Of a DNA stretch of 64,000 nt, positions 47,967 to 56,865 are shown one piece after another. This DNA comes from JAJDTQ01 sp963422385 (GTDB taxonomy: Bacteria; Desulfobacterota; Binatia; UBA9968; JAJDTQ01). The position numbers were made by a program, and so were the translations under genes. The notes below the pieces were generated by a model that saw only the letters and a program-made list of their open reading frames with translations, ran no database searches and was not told the origin of the DNA. Each line of letters opens with the position of its first letter. Within the stretch, counting starts at the first letter, position 1. The stretch lies in contig OY729432.1 of assembly GCA_963422385.1 (NCBI GenBank), forward strand, positions 930,001 through 994,000. The letters are read 5' to 3'.

Positions 47967-50900
47967 ATGAAGATCGTTCTCGGTCCCTATCATCCCCAAC
48001 TCGAAGACGCCCTGGCGGAGGAGATCCGGGCGCACGACCCGCTGGCCCCGCTCCTGCTGGTGGTGCCCTCGGAGACGTTGCGCCGCCGGGTGAAGGTCCT
48101 GCTGGCCCAGGAACGGGGCCTCAACCTGCTGAACTTCCACGTCCTCACCTTCTTCCAGCTCAGCCTGAACCTGTTCCATGAAGCGAACGGCCCGGCGGGA
48201 CCGACACTGCGGGACCAGACGTTCATGGAGGAGGCCCTGAAGCGCGTGATCCCGACCGGTGGACGATTCGCCCGGATGATGGAGAACGACGGCGCCTGCG
48301 CCGCCCTGTGGCAGAGCCTGCGGGACATCAAGGACGGCATGGTGGATCCCGAGCCAGCTCTGGAGGCATTGCAAGAGGGACTCTTCGGCAACAGGGACCG
48401 GAACGCGCTGGGCGATCTCTTCGAATTGTACCGGGAGGTGAGGCGCCGCTTCCCGGAGTGGCAGGCCGGGGACCACCAGGACCTCGACGCGACGATGGCG
48501 CGGCATGCGCCTGTCTCGGCCCATCTCGGGGAATTCGAACGCATCTATTACTATGGCTTCTATGAACTGACCCAGAGCCAGTTGGATCTCTTCCGGAGCA
48601 TCGCCGTCAACTATCCGATGACCCTCTTCTATCCCCTTGTCCGAGGGCATCCGGACTGGTCCTTCGCGCAGGACTTCTACGACCGTTACCTCCGGGGCCT
48701 CGCCGGAGGTAACGAGGTAGTGGACCTGTTCGACGGCGGCGCGGGACCCGACACGTCGCTCCCGCCGGCGGACCGGTCCCCCCGTCGCGAGATCATCAGT
48801 TGCGCGGGGCCCCGGGACGAAGTCCTCACCGTGGCCAAGAACCTGCTCCGGCTCGTGGAGGAAGAAGGGATCGAATTCCAATGCGTGGGGGTCGTGGCGC
48901 GAACCCTGGACGCCTACCTGCCGTGGATCAAGGAAGTCTTTCCGGACCACGGCATCCCCTTCCACACCCCGGCCCGGGAGCCGCTGCGCCGCTTCAATCG
49001 CGTCAGGGCGGTGCTGACCCTGCTGGACCTGCCGGTCCACGACTACCCGCGGGCCGCCGTCATCGATCTCGTGGCTTCCCATGACTTCAACTTCGAAACC
49101 GTGCTCGGCCCCGGCGTCGACCCCAGGCCGGAGCTTTGGGACGTCGCCACCCGGACATTGCGCATCACCCGGGGCATGGCCGAATGGCGCCGTCTTGAGC
49201 GCCATCTGGACCAAGGCCTCAACCTGAGCTTCATGGATGATGAGGAGGGCCGCCCGCTGCGCATCTGGCCGGAGCAGATCGCCGCGCTGCTGAATACCGT
49301 CAACGCCTTGCACGAGCATCTGAGCGAACTGCCCGAAGAGGGCACATGGACGGACCTGGGCACCCGCTGGCGCGCCGTCATCGACCGGTTCCTCAACCCC
49401 GGCCGGGACGAAGCCGCGGCCGGAGTGGCGCAAGCCATCGACGAGACCTTCGACGGGCTGGCCGCCCTGGAGGCGATTACTCCGACGGTGTCACTCCAGT
49501 CGTTCGCCCGGGCCCTGCGCAGGAGCCTCGACCGGGCCGCGGCGCCGGCGGCGCGGGAGGTCGCGCAGGGCGTCCAGGTCCTGGACGCCGGGTCGGCCCG
49601 CGGCATCCCCTTCCGAGCCCTCTTTCTCGTGGGCATGAACGAGGGGGTGTTCCCCCGCACCATCCGCGAAGACCCGTTCTTGCGGGACCGCGCGAGGCGC
49701 GTGCTGGAGACGGACCTGGGCTACAAGGTCTCCTCGAAGCTGGCTGGCTACGACGAGGAGAAGCTGCTGTTCGCGCTGCTCTCGGGCTCGGTCACCGATC
49801 GCCTCTGTTGCAGCTACCAACGCTCGGACGCGGCCGGCAGGCCGCTTGCCCCGTCCGGGTACCTCCGCGAGGTGGACGCCGGCGCCGGCGCGGACGGCCC
49901 TGGCATGGACACCCGCCGGATTCCCAAAAGCGTTCTCGACAAGCAACGCGTGCCGCCGTTCGACGACCCCCGGTGGCTTCTGCCGGAAGAGCTGGCGGTG
50001 CGGCGGGCGCTGGGCGGTGAGGACCCGGCCCCGCTGGTACGCATGAGCGGCGCCTCGGTGGAAGGTTTCGCAAAAAGCACGGCGGCCGTCCACGCGCTGG
50101 AGGACGGCGCCGGAACGCCGGGGTCTTTCGACGGTATTACGGGTCCCCTGGAGGACGTGTGGAACGAGATCCTGGATCGCGGCGTCTCTCCCACGACGCT
50201 GGAAGCCTACGGTCGCTGCCCTTTCCAATACTTCGCCCGCCGCGTGCTCCGGCTGGAGCGACTGGAGCGCCCTGAGGCGGCGGCGCCGGTCCGGACCCTG
50301 GAATGGGGACGGATCTGTCACGAGATCCTGCAGCGGTTCTACCAGGACGCCGACCGCGCATGGGGCGAGGATTGGAGCGCATGGCTCGACGACGCCGCGA
50401 CCGGGATCCTGTCCGCCTTTGAGGAAAGTTGTCCCACGGGTTACCCGGCGGCGTGGGACGTGGCCAGGGAAGAGCTTGTCGGCATGTTGCGGGAGGCGGT
50501 CCGGGCGGACCTGGACGAGATGGCGCGATCGGGCTTCCGTCCCGTGGAGTTCGAACGGGACCTGACCGGACGACTCGACGCGGACTGGCCCGAAGATCTT
50601 CGGGAACTGCCGGTTCACGGCCGCCTGGACCGCGTCGACCACGATGATCGGAACAATCGCTATCGGGTCATCGACTACAAGTACAAGACCGGCCGCGGAC
50701 CCGATACCGAGGACAAGGATCCGTTGCGCGCGGCGATTCGGGGACAGAAGCTGCAACTCCCTCTCTATGTCCTGCTCGCCGCCGACTACGCGAGCGCCCG
50801 AAGTCCCACCACGCCCACGGCCGTCGAAGCGGCCTGGTACTTTCTCGCCGACCGCTGGGAGGACGGCCCGCTGGTCCCCCGCGGATTCCCGGGCCGCGTC

Positions 50901-51125
50901 ATGCGGGAATCTTCCGGCGAACGTATCCGCGACGTGGTGGCGCGACTCCTGCGGGGCATCCGTTCCGGTGAGTTCTTCATCGTGCCGGGCGACTATTGCC
51001 GCTTTTGCGAGGTATCCGAGATCTGCCGCAAGGACCATTTCCCCTCCGCCACTCGCGCCGGGCGGCATCCGGCCGCGGCCGCATTGTCGCGGATACGGAA
51101 ACGAAAGGCCACTGACCTCTCATGA
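47967..51125 (+). CDS. addB: AddB-type ATP-dependent exonuclease subunit
   Basis: 1052 residues. With AddA it forms the AddAB helicase-nuclease that resects double-strand breaks for RecA repair. Degenerate helicase domains come first; PD-(D/E)XK nuclease in the last third (VIDYKYKTGRG near 903). Four cysteines in the AddB iron-sulfur arrangement: Cys751 in YGRCPFQYFA and Cys1011, Cys1014 and Cys1020 in CRFCEVSEIC. The N-terminal Walker A is not obvious. ATG at 47967 is chosen because IVLGPYHP-like sequence starts the fold; the longer frame runs into a palindromic repeat. The stop overlaps the addA start (ATGA). Confidence 0.88.
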   Translation: MKIVLGPYHPQLEDALAEEIRAHDPLAPLLLVVPSETLRRRVKVLLAQERGLNLLNFHVLTFFQLSLNLFHEANGPAGPTLRDQTFMEEALKRVIPTGGRFARMMENDGACAALWQSLRDIKDGMVDPEPALEALQEGLFGNRDRNALGDLFELYREVRRRFPEWQAGDHQDLDATMARHAPVSAHLGEFERIYYYGFYELTQSQLDLFRSIAVNYPMTLFYPLVRGHPDWSFAQDFYDRYLRGLAGGNEVVDLFDGGAGPDTSLPPADRSPRREIISCAGPRDEVLTVAKNLLRLVEEEGIEFQCVGVVARTLDAYLPWIKEVFPDHGIPFHTPAREPLRRFNRVRAVLTLLDLPVHDYPRAAVIDLVASHDFNFETVLGPGVDPRPELWDVATRTLRITRGMAEWRRLERHLDQGLNLSFMDDEEGRPLRIWPEQIAALLNTVNALHEHLSELPEEGTWTDLGTRWRAVIDRFLNPGRDEAAAGVAQAIDETFDGLAALEAITPTVSLQSFARALRRSLDRAAAPAAREVAQGVQVLDAGSARGIPFRALFLVGMNEGVFPRTIREDPFLRDRARRVLETDLGYKVSSKLAGYDEEKLLFALLSGSVTDRLCCSYQRSDAAGRPLAPSGYLREVDAGAGADGPGMDTRRIPKSVLDKQRVPPFDDPRWLLPEELAVRRALGGEDPAPLVRMSGASVEGFAKSTAAVHALEDGAGTPGSFDGITGPLEDVWNEILDRGVSPTTLEAYGRCPFQYFARRVLRLERLERPEAAAPVRTLEWGRICHEILQRFYQDADRAWGEDWSAWLDDAATGILSAFEESCPTGYPAAWDVAREELVGMLREAVRADLDEMARSGFRPVEFERDLTGRLDADWPEDLRELPVHGRLDRVDHDDRNNRYRVIDYKYKTGRGPDTEDKDPLRAAIRGQKLQLPLYVLLAADYASARSPTTPTAVEAAWYFLADRWEDGPLVPRGFPGRVMRESSGERIRDVVARLLRGIRSGEFFIVPGDYCRFCEVSEICRKDHFPSATRAGRHPAAAALSRIRKRKATDLS

Positions 51126-54100
51126 CTGCACTGCCCGCAGATGACCCGGCACGCCGGCGGGCCACCACGACCTTCGACCGCAACGTGGTGGTGACCGCGG
51201 GTGCGGGCACAGGCAAGACCACCCTGCTGGTGGAGCGGTGCGTGAACCTGCTGATGCGCCAGCCGGATCCGGTGCAGATGACGGAGCTCGTGGCCCTCAC
51301 CTTTACCAACAAAGCCGCCAACGAGATGAAGGTACGCTTGCGGGATCGCCTGGAAGTGCTGGCCGGACACCGGGCCGGCGGACCGGCCGTGGAAGAGGCG
51401 GAAACCGCGGCGATAGACGCCCTTCGCGAGCGCTATCCCATCACCACGGACGACATCCACGGCCGCGCCAGGGAAGCGCTGCGGCAGCTCGAGCGGGCCC
51501 AGATCGGCACCATCCACAGCTTTGCCGCCGCGCTGCTCAGGCTCCATCCGCTGGAGACCGGACTGGATCCACAGTTTCGGGAAGACGACGGCAGCCTGCG
51601 GAAAAGACAGTTCGACGTCGGGTGGAGGTTATGGCTCGACGAAGAGCTGTCGGGCACGGGGCCCAGGACCGCGGAATGGAAGAAGATCCTCGGCCGCTTT
51701 TCGTTGGACCGGCTCGGCGAGCTGGCGCTGGCCCTTTGCGCCGAGAACGTGGACCTGGACGGACTCCAGGGCCCGGACGGACCGGATGATCCGGCCGGCG
51801 TCCTTGGACAGTGGCTGCGCGGGCTGGAGGATGCCGTTACGGATCTCATCCGCCGGCATCCAAAACAACGAAAATTCGAGCGAGCGGTGGCGGTGGCGCG
51901 GAAGGTGATTCAGGCCGCTCGCGCCGGCGGTGCCACGTTCGACGACGAAGAGTCGAGCCTCCTGCGGGTTTCCTCCGCGCCGAAGGACTGGCCTCGGGAG
52001 GACGTCAGACGCGCCCAAGACCTCGTGACCGACGCGCGGGCGCTCGCCCAGGTCGACCCCGCGGAGATCGACCGACTGTGCGCCCTCCTGGCGCCGTTCG
52101 CCCGGCAGTGCCGCGAGGACTTCGCCCGCAATGGCCTGGTGACCTTCGACGGGCTGCTGGTGCGGGCGCGGGACCTGCTGCGCGACCACCCGCGGATCCG
52201 GGAGGAGATGAAGACACGCTTCAAGGCCATCCTGGTGGACGAGTTCCAGGACACCGATCCGCTGCAGTACGAGATCCTCCTGTGGCTGTGCGAGGAACGC
52301 TCCCGGCGGGCCGCAACTTGGCGCGAGATCGACCTCGCCCGCGGCAAGCTGTTCGTGGTGGGGGATCCCAAGCAATCCATCTACGGGTTCCGGGGCGCCG
52401 ACATCGCGGCCTATCTGAAGGTCGTCAAAGAAGTGATCCTGGCCCAGAACGGCGTCGAATGCGTGCTGACCGCCAATTTCCGAAGCGACGCGCGGATCCT
52501 GGACGTGGTGAATGGGGTCTTCGAGCGGCTCATCCGGGAAGAGCCCGGCCTTCAGCCGGAGTACAGCGCCCTCCTGCCCGGCCTCGACACCCCCGCCAAG
52601 GCAACCGTTCGCCCTGAGCCCTTCGACGAAGCTCAGGACAGGCGTGGCGGAGCGCCAGCGGAGCGAGGTCGAAGGGTGCGCGTGCGCCTGGTGACCAGCC
52701 CGGACGGGACGCCCAACGCGGAGGGAGCGCGCCGGCTCGAGGCGCAATCATTGGCCCGCTGGCTGCAAGAAGAAGTACTGGGACATACCTCCTTCCAGGA
52801 TCGGGATGGCAACCGCGTGCGGGTGAAGCCCGGCCACGTGGCCTTTCTCATGCGCGCCCTGAGCAACGTACAGGTCTACCTGGAAGCGCTACACCGGCAC
52901 GGCATCGGTTACGTGGTGGAAGGCGAGCGGGACTTCTACGCCGCCCAGGAGGTCATCGAAGCCGTCAACCTGCTCCGGGTCGTCGACAACCCCCACGACC
53001 GGCTGGCGCTGGTGGGGGTTCTCCGCTCGCCCGTCGGCGGGTACGACGATGCCGGGATCTTCGCGCTCAGCCGACGAAACCTGCTGGACTACCGCGTGGC
53101 AGCGGACCACCGGCGGATGGACCTGCCCCGGAGCGTGATGGACCTCTATCAGCGCCTCTTCAGGCTGCACGGTGAAGTACGCTTCCTGGAAGCGGGCAAA
53201 GCGGTGGAGCGGGTCTTCAAGGAACTGCCGTTGTCGGTGCTGGCCGCGAGCAGACCATCGGGCCAGCAGGCCGTCGCCAATCTGGAGAAGGTGCGCCTGG
53301 TTGCCGAGGAGGCAGGCGCCAACGGCAGCGGCACGCTCAAGGACGTGGTGGCCGAGCTGGAACGCCGGGTCCGGGAAGAAGAAAACGAGTCCGAGAACGC
53401 CCTGGAGGAGGAGACCCCGGACGCCGTACGGATCATGAGCATTCACCGGGCCAAGGGCCTGGAGTTTCCCGTGGTGGTGCTGGTGGACGCCCTAGCCGGC
53501 GTGAACAACCGGCCGGGGCCGCTGGCCGAAGTCCGCCAGGATTGGGCCACGGGTCTCGTGGGAATCCACATCGACGACCTGTGGAGCCTGCCCGGCGTCT
53601 TTCTCCAGGCGAAACGGCGCGAGCGGGAGGCGTACGAGCGGCGCCGGCTGCTGTACGTAGCCATGACCCGGCCCCGTCAACAACTCATCGTTTCCTTTGC
53701 CGAACGAGAACGGCAGGACAGGGACAGCATGGTCGCCATGATCGACGAGGCAATCGGCGGCGCCCTCGACAAGGCAACACCGCCCGCCGTGGCCTGCGGC
53801 AAGGGCGAGATCGCGATAGAGGTGGCGGAGGAGGATCCGGCGGCGAATGAACACGGCGACGGCCTGTCGGCACCGCCGCCGGACACCACTGACTGGTCAT
53901 GGTACGAAGACCTGTGGGCCCGCCGGCGCAGCGACTACGAAGCCCGCCGCCAAACCCCGCTCTTTCTGACACCGACCCGGTTCAAGGCCGCGGGCGAGGC
54001 GGCCGAGGCCCGGCCCCGCGCCGGCGGCCTCGAACGCGACACCGCGCTCGCTCTTGGATCGCTGGCCCACCGAGTGCTCGAGCACTGGGACTTCCGGACC

Positions 54101-54544
54101 ACACGGATCGAGGAAGATCTCGACGGAGCCATCGCCCGGCATGCCCCCGAGTTGCCGGCGGCGCAGCACCGGGTGGTGGTGCGGGAGCTGAAGGCAATCT
54201 GGGCCACTCTGACGGGCTCCCCGGTCTATGAGGAGTTGTGTGGCGCCCGTATCCTGGGCCGGGAGATGCCCTTTGTCCTGCCATGGGAAGGTCGGATCAT
54301 GGAGGGCCGCATCGACCTGGTCTACGAGCGGCGGGGAAAGATCTACGTGGCCGACTACAAGACGGACCAGGTGACCGACCGGGAGATCCCCGGAGTCATG
54401 CACGACTACCGTCACCAGGCGCGGATCTACACGGAGGCCGTGAGGCGTGGCCTGAACCGGGACGTGGCCGCGTTCCGGTTGATCCTCCTGCGGCTGGGCC
54501 GCGGCGTGGACGTGCCGGCCGAGGCCGACGGCGGGACGCCATGA
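51122..54544 (+). CDS. addA: AddA-type UvrD helicase-nuclease
   Basis: 1140 residues, the motor and second nuclease of AddAB. SF1 motifs: TAGAGTGKTT at 25-34; LTFTNKAANEMK (Ia); LVDEFQDTDPLQYEIL near 371 (II); GDPKQSIYGFRGAD (III); TANFRSDARIL (IV); RIMSIHRAKGLEFPVVV (V); LLYVAMTRPRQQLIV (VI). C-terminal nuclease: GRIDLVYERRGKIYVADYKTD near 1060-1080. About 23 residues near 497-520 are encoded by an inserted palindromic repeat. Translationally coupled to addB and to the phosphorylase gene. Confidence 0.92.
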   Translation: MTALPADDPARRRATTTFDRNVVVTAGAGTGKTTLLVERCVNLLMRQPDPVQMTELVALTFTNKAANEMKVRLRDRLEVLAGHRAGGPAVEEAETAAIDALRERYPITTDDIHGRAREALRQLERAQIGTIHSFAAALLRLHPLETGLDPQFREDDGSLRKRQFDVGWRLWLDEELSGTGPRTAEWKKILGRFSLDRLGELALALCAENVDLDGLQGPDGPDDPAGVLGQWLRGLEDAVTDLIRRHPKQRKFERAVAVARKVIQAARAGGATFDDEESSLLRVSSAPKDWPREDVRRAQDLVTDARALAQVDPAEIDRLCALLAPFARQCREDFARNGLVTFDGLLVRARDLLRDHPRIREEMKTRFKAILVDEFQDTDPLQYEILLWLCEERSRRAATWREIDLARGKLFVVGDPKQSIYGFRGADIAAYLKVVKEVILAQNGVECVLTANFRSDARILDVVNGVFERLIREEPGLQPEYSALLPGLDTPAKATVRPEPFDEAQDRRGGAPAERGRRVRVRLVTSPDGTPNAEGARRLEAQSLARWLQEEVLGHTSFQDRDGNRVRVKPGHVAFLMRALSNVQVYLEALHRHGIGYVVEGERDFYAAQEVIEAVNLLRVVDNPHDRLALVGVLRSPVGGYDDAGIFALSRRNLLDYRVAADHRRMDLPRSVMDLYQRLFRLHGEVRFLEAGKAVERVFKELPLSVLAASRPSGQQAVANLEKVRLVAEEAGANGSGTLKDVVAELERRVREEENESENALEEETPDAVRIMSIHRAKGLEFPVVVLVDALAGVNNRPGPLAEVRQDWATGLVGIHIDDLWSLPGVFLQAKRREREAYERRRLLYVAMTRPRQQLIVSFAERERQDRDSMVAMIDEAIGGALDKATPPAVACGKGEIAIEVAEEDPAANEHGDGLSAPPPDTTDWSWYEDLWARRRSDYEARRQTPLFLTPTRFKAAGEAAEARPRAGGLERDTALALGSLAHRVLEHWDFRTTRIEEDLDGAIARHAPELPAAQHRVVVRELKAIWATLTGSPVYEELCGARILGREMPFVLPWEGRIMEGRIDLVYERRGKIYVADYKTDQVTDREIPGVMHDYRHQARIYTEAVRRGLNRDVAAFRLILLRLGRGVDVPAEADGGTP
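52611..52677. repeat. nested palindromic element inside addA
   Basis: Outer ends CCCTTCGAC and GTCGAAGGG enclose smaller hairpins: CCTGAGC/GCTCAGG around TTCGACGAA, and a GGCG...CGCC stem. The element is in frame in addA and adds a stretch reading PEPFDEAQDRRGGAPAERGR, lying between the motif-IV region and the next conserved strand. It shares CCTTCGAC ends with the repeat before addB. Confidence 0.7.
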
Positions 54545-55275
54545 GAAGCGAGGCCCACTTCACCGCGGAGAAGATGCTGTCCAGGCTGGGGGGCAAGCCC
54601 GGCGCCTTCGGGAGAGTCGCGCTGCTTCCCGGTCCCCGGGACCGGGCGGCGAAGCTGCGGTGCGCGATGGAGAACCCCCGCAGAACCCTCGCCTTCCAGG
54701 GCTACGAGATGCACACGGGCACCCTGGGTGCTCAACGGGTCACCGTGGGCAACGGCGGGCGCTATTCCGCGGACACCGCCATCACCACGGAATTGCTGTG
54801 CGCCGGGGGCGTGGAGACGCTGGTGCGGGTGGGAAGCTGCGGATCGCTCCAGGAGACAGTGAAGCTCGGGGATATCGTCATCGCCACCGGTGCGGTCCGG
54901 GGCGACGGCGCCAGCCCCCGCTACGTACCGGAAAATTTCGCCACCCTTGCCCACCCGCGGGTGGCCGACGCCCTCGCGCGTGCCGCCGACAGCCTCGGTG
55001 TGCCGGTGCACCGAGGCCGGGTGTTCACCACCGACGCGCTGTTCCGGGAGACCCCGGAGCTCCTTTCCGATCTGGAGCGGCAGCGGGTCACGGCCATCGA
55101 CATGGTGACCGCCGCCTTCCTGACCGTGGCCCAGGTCAGGAACGCCCGGGCCGGCGCCATCCTGGCGGTCTCGGATGAATGCCTCACCGGCAAGCTGGGA
55201 TTCCGCGACCCGTCGTTCCTGCAAGCCGAGGAGCGAATCATGGAGGTCGCCCTCAAGGCGGTGGAATGGCTCTGA
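54541..55275 (+). CDS. nucleoside phosphorylase (PNP/UDP family)
   Basis: 244 residues. Phosphorolysis of a purine or pyrimidine nucleoside. Seen: ALLPGPRDRAAKL at the phosphate-binding loop, LVRVGSCGSLQETVKLGDIVIATGA, FTTDALFRE near residue 160, TAIDMVTAAFL (ribose-binding Glu/Met replaced by Asp-Met) and ILAVSDE near the end, the pattern of uridine phosphorylase and relatives. The ATG overlaps the addA stop (ATGA), so it is the third gene of an addB-addA operon, perhaps salvaging nucleosides released by resection (inference). Confidence 0.82.
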   Translation: MRSEAHFTAEKMLSRLGGKPGAFGRVALLPGPRDRAAKLRCAMENPRRTLAFQGYEMHTGTLGAQRVTVGNGGRYSADTAITTELLCAGGVETLVRVGSCGSLQETVKLGDIVIATGAVRGDGASPRYVPENFATLAHPRVADALARAADSLGVPVHRGRVFTTDALFRETPELLSDLERQRVTAIDMVTAAFLTVAQVRNARAGAILAVSDECLTGKLGFRDPSFLQAEERIMEVALKAVEWL

Positions 55276-55311
55276 GCCGGCCGATTGGCCAACGGCGGGT
55301 GTCGTACCGGG

Positions 55312-55447
55312 AGCCTGTCCGAGTAAAGCAGGAATCTGCTACGAGGCAGGGGAATGGGTCCATTCGCAGTTGGATTTTCGTCAAATATTCCCGATATTCT
55401 CCTCAAATCCGCCCGCTAACGGCCTCCTTTCCCTGCCTCTCGCTACC
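55312..55447. repeat. dispersed repeat, long copy
   Basis: About 136 bp beginning AGCCTGTCCGAGTAAAGCAG and ending CCTGCCTCTCGCTACC. GAGGCAGGG near 55343 pairs with CCCTGCCTC near 55430, so the element can fold into a long hairpin with an A/T-rich middle. It is the inverse of the shorter copy at 41.6 kb. It lies in the 55276-55540 gap after the phosphorylase gene. Confidence 0.75.
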
Positions 55448-55539
55448 ACTTGGCGCCGAAACGGTGACGGACATCCGGGTACGGCCGGCTGGCGGCTACC
55501 GGTGCGCGTGATCGTCGAGGTCCATTCCGTGCCCGGGAC

Positions 55540-55896
55540 ACCCAGCCGCTGGTGGACCGCGTGGACGAGCTGATCGCTGACATGGACCGGTAGGGCGTGG
55601 CGAAGGCGCTCATCATGACCACCCGCGGGTGCGGATCCCCTGATCGTTGCCACGCGCAACCTCAACGTGTATTTCGATACGATCTCCACCACAGCCGGGC
55701 ACTTGCGCAGGGTCGTGGAGACCATCGGCGCCGACCGCATCATGTTCGGCATCGACTGGTCACCCGCCTGGAGATGGGTGGAGGTGCCGGAGCCGCTGTA
55801 TCCGGCAAGGCTCAAGGTCGTCGAGGAGTCCGTCATTTCGGACGAAGACGTCCGGAAGGTGCCGTGGAAGACCGCGGTGGAGCTTTATGGGTTGCA
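55540..55896 (+). pseudogene. amidohydrolase (amidohydrolase_2) remnant
   Basis: The first piece reads QPLVDRVDELIADMDR, then an in-frame TAG at 55591 where a sense codon (probably Tyr/Ala) is expected, then GVAKALIMTT. The second piece, in another frame from about 55660, reads NVYFDTISTTAGHLRR, IGADRIMFGIDWSPAW and KTAVELYGL, the C-terminal half of the metal-dependent TIM-barrel family. The metal-binding N-terminal His-x-His and most of the barrel are missing, so the gene is dead. Confidence 0.65.
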
Positions 55897-56036
55897 AGGG
55901 AACTGTTTATTGACACATCTGCGTGACTGTCATGGGTGCGAAAGGACAAGGGAGACACGCACCCGACAAAGACCCACGGATTTGTAAACTTGTTTGTGAG
56001 ACACAACACCAGGTACCGGTAAAGGAGGATTCCATC

Positions 56037-56795
56037 ATGCGTTTGGACGGGAAGGTCGCGATCGTTACGGGCGGCGGCATCGGCATCGGCCGCGCCTACT
56101 CCAAGGGACTGGCGCGGGAAGGCGCCAAGGTCGCCGTGGCCGACATCCAGGTGGAGGCCGCCACGCAGGTGGCGGAGGAGATCAAAAAGGACGGCGGCGA
56201 GGCGTTGCCCGTGGCGGTGGATGTCACCTCGCCGGAAAAGACCCGCGAGATGGCCGACGCGGTGCTGAAGGCCTACGGGCGCATCGACGTGCTGGTGAAC
56301 AACGCGGGCCTGTACACGGCACTCACGAAGAAGTCCTTCATGGAGATCCCCGAGGACGAGTGGGACCGGGTCATGGCGGTGAACGTCAAGGGTCTGTTTC
56401 TCTGCGTGCAGGCAGTCTATCCGGCCATGAAGGAGCAGGGCAAAGGCAAGATCATCAACATCTCCTCGGGAACCATCCTGGGCGGGACGCCGATGTTCCT
56501 TCACTACGTCTCGTCCAAGGCCGGCGTGCTGGGATTCACCCGGGCGCTGGCGCGGGAGATCGGCTCCGACAACATCTGCGTCAACGCCATCACTCCCGGC
56601 CTCACCATATCGAGCGACAACCAGCAGGGCGTCACGACCCCCCAACAACTGGAAGCGCGCCGCCGCAGCCGGGCGTTCCAGCGGGATCAGTTCCCGGACG
56701 ATTTGGTGGGCACGGTCATCTTCCTGTCCTCCGACGACAGCGACTTCGTGACCGGCCAGACCATCAATGTCGACGGCGGCCAGCACATGCACTGA
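56037..56795 (+). CDS. SDR family oxidoreductase
   Basis: 252 residues. Classical SDR: GKVAIVTGGGIGIGRAYSK (TGxxxGxG cofactor loop near 12-19), DVLVNNAG near 86, NISSGTILGG (catalytic Ser), and YVSSKAGVLGFTRALARE with Tyr and Lys of YxxxK. FVTGQTINVDGGQHMH ends it. AAAGGAGG is eight bases before the ATG. The substrate is not known; alcohol or 3-oxoacyl reductases are possibilities. Confidence 0.9.
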   Translation: MRLDGKVAIVTGGGIGIGRAYSKGLAREGAKVAVADIQVEAATQVAEEIKKDGGEALPVAVDVTSPEKTREMADAVLKAYGRIDVLVNNAGLYTALTKKSFMEIPEDEWDRVMAVNVKGLFLCVQAVYPAMKEQGKGKIINISSGTILGGTPMFLHYVSSKAGVLGFTRALAREIGSDNICVNAITPGLTISSDNQQGVTTPQQLEARRRSRAFQRDQFPDDLVGTVIFLSSDDSDFVTGQTINVDGGQHMH

Positions 56796-56865
56796 CACGG
56801 CCGTGAACCGCATCACTTGGCAAGGGGCAGCCACGACTCGTAAACAGGTTGGTTGCGAAACAGCA

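Noticed and set aside
47823..49433. A 536-codon minus-strand frame opposite addB
   Set aside because: No recognisable domain; addB reads through with iron-sulfur cysteines and nuclease motifs.
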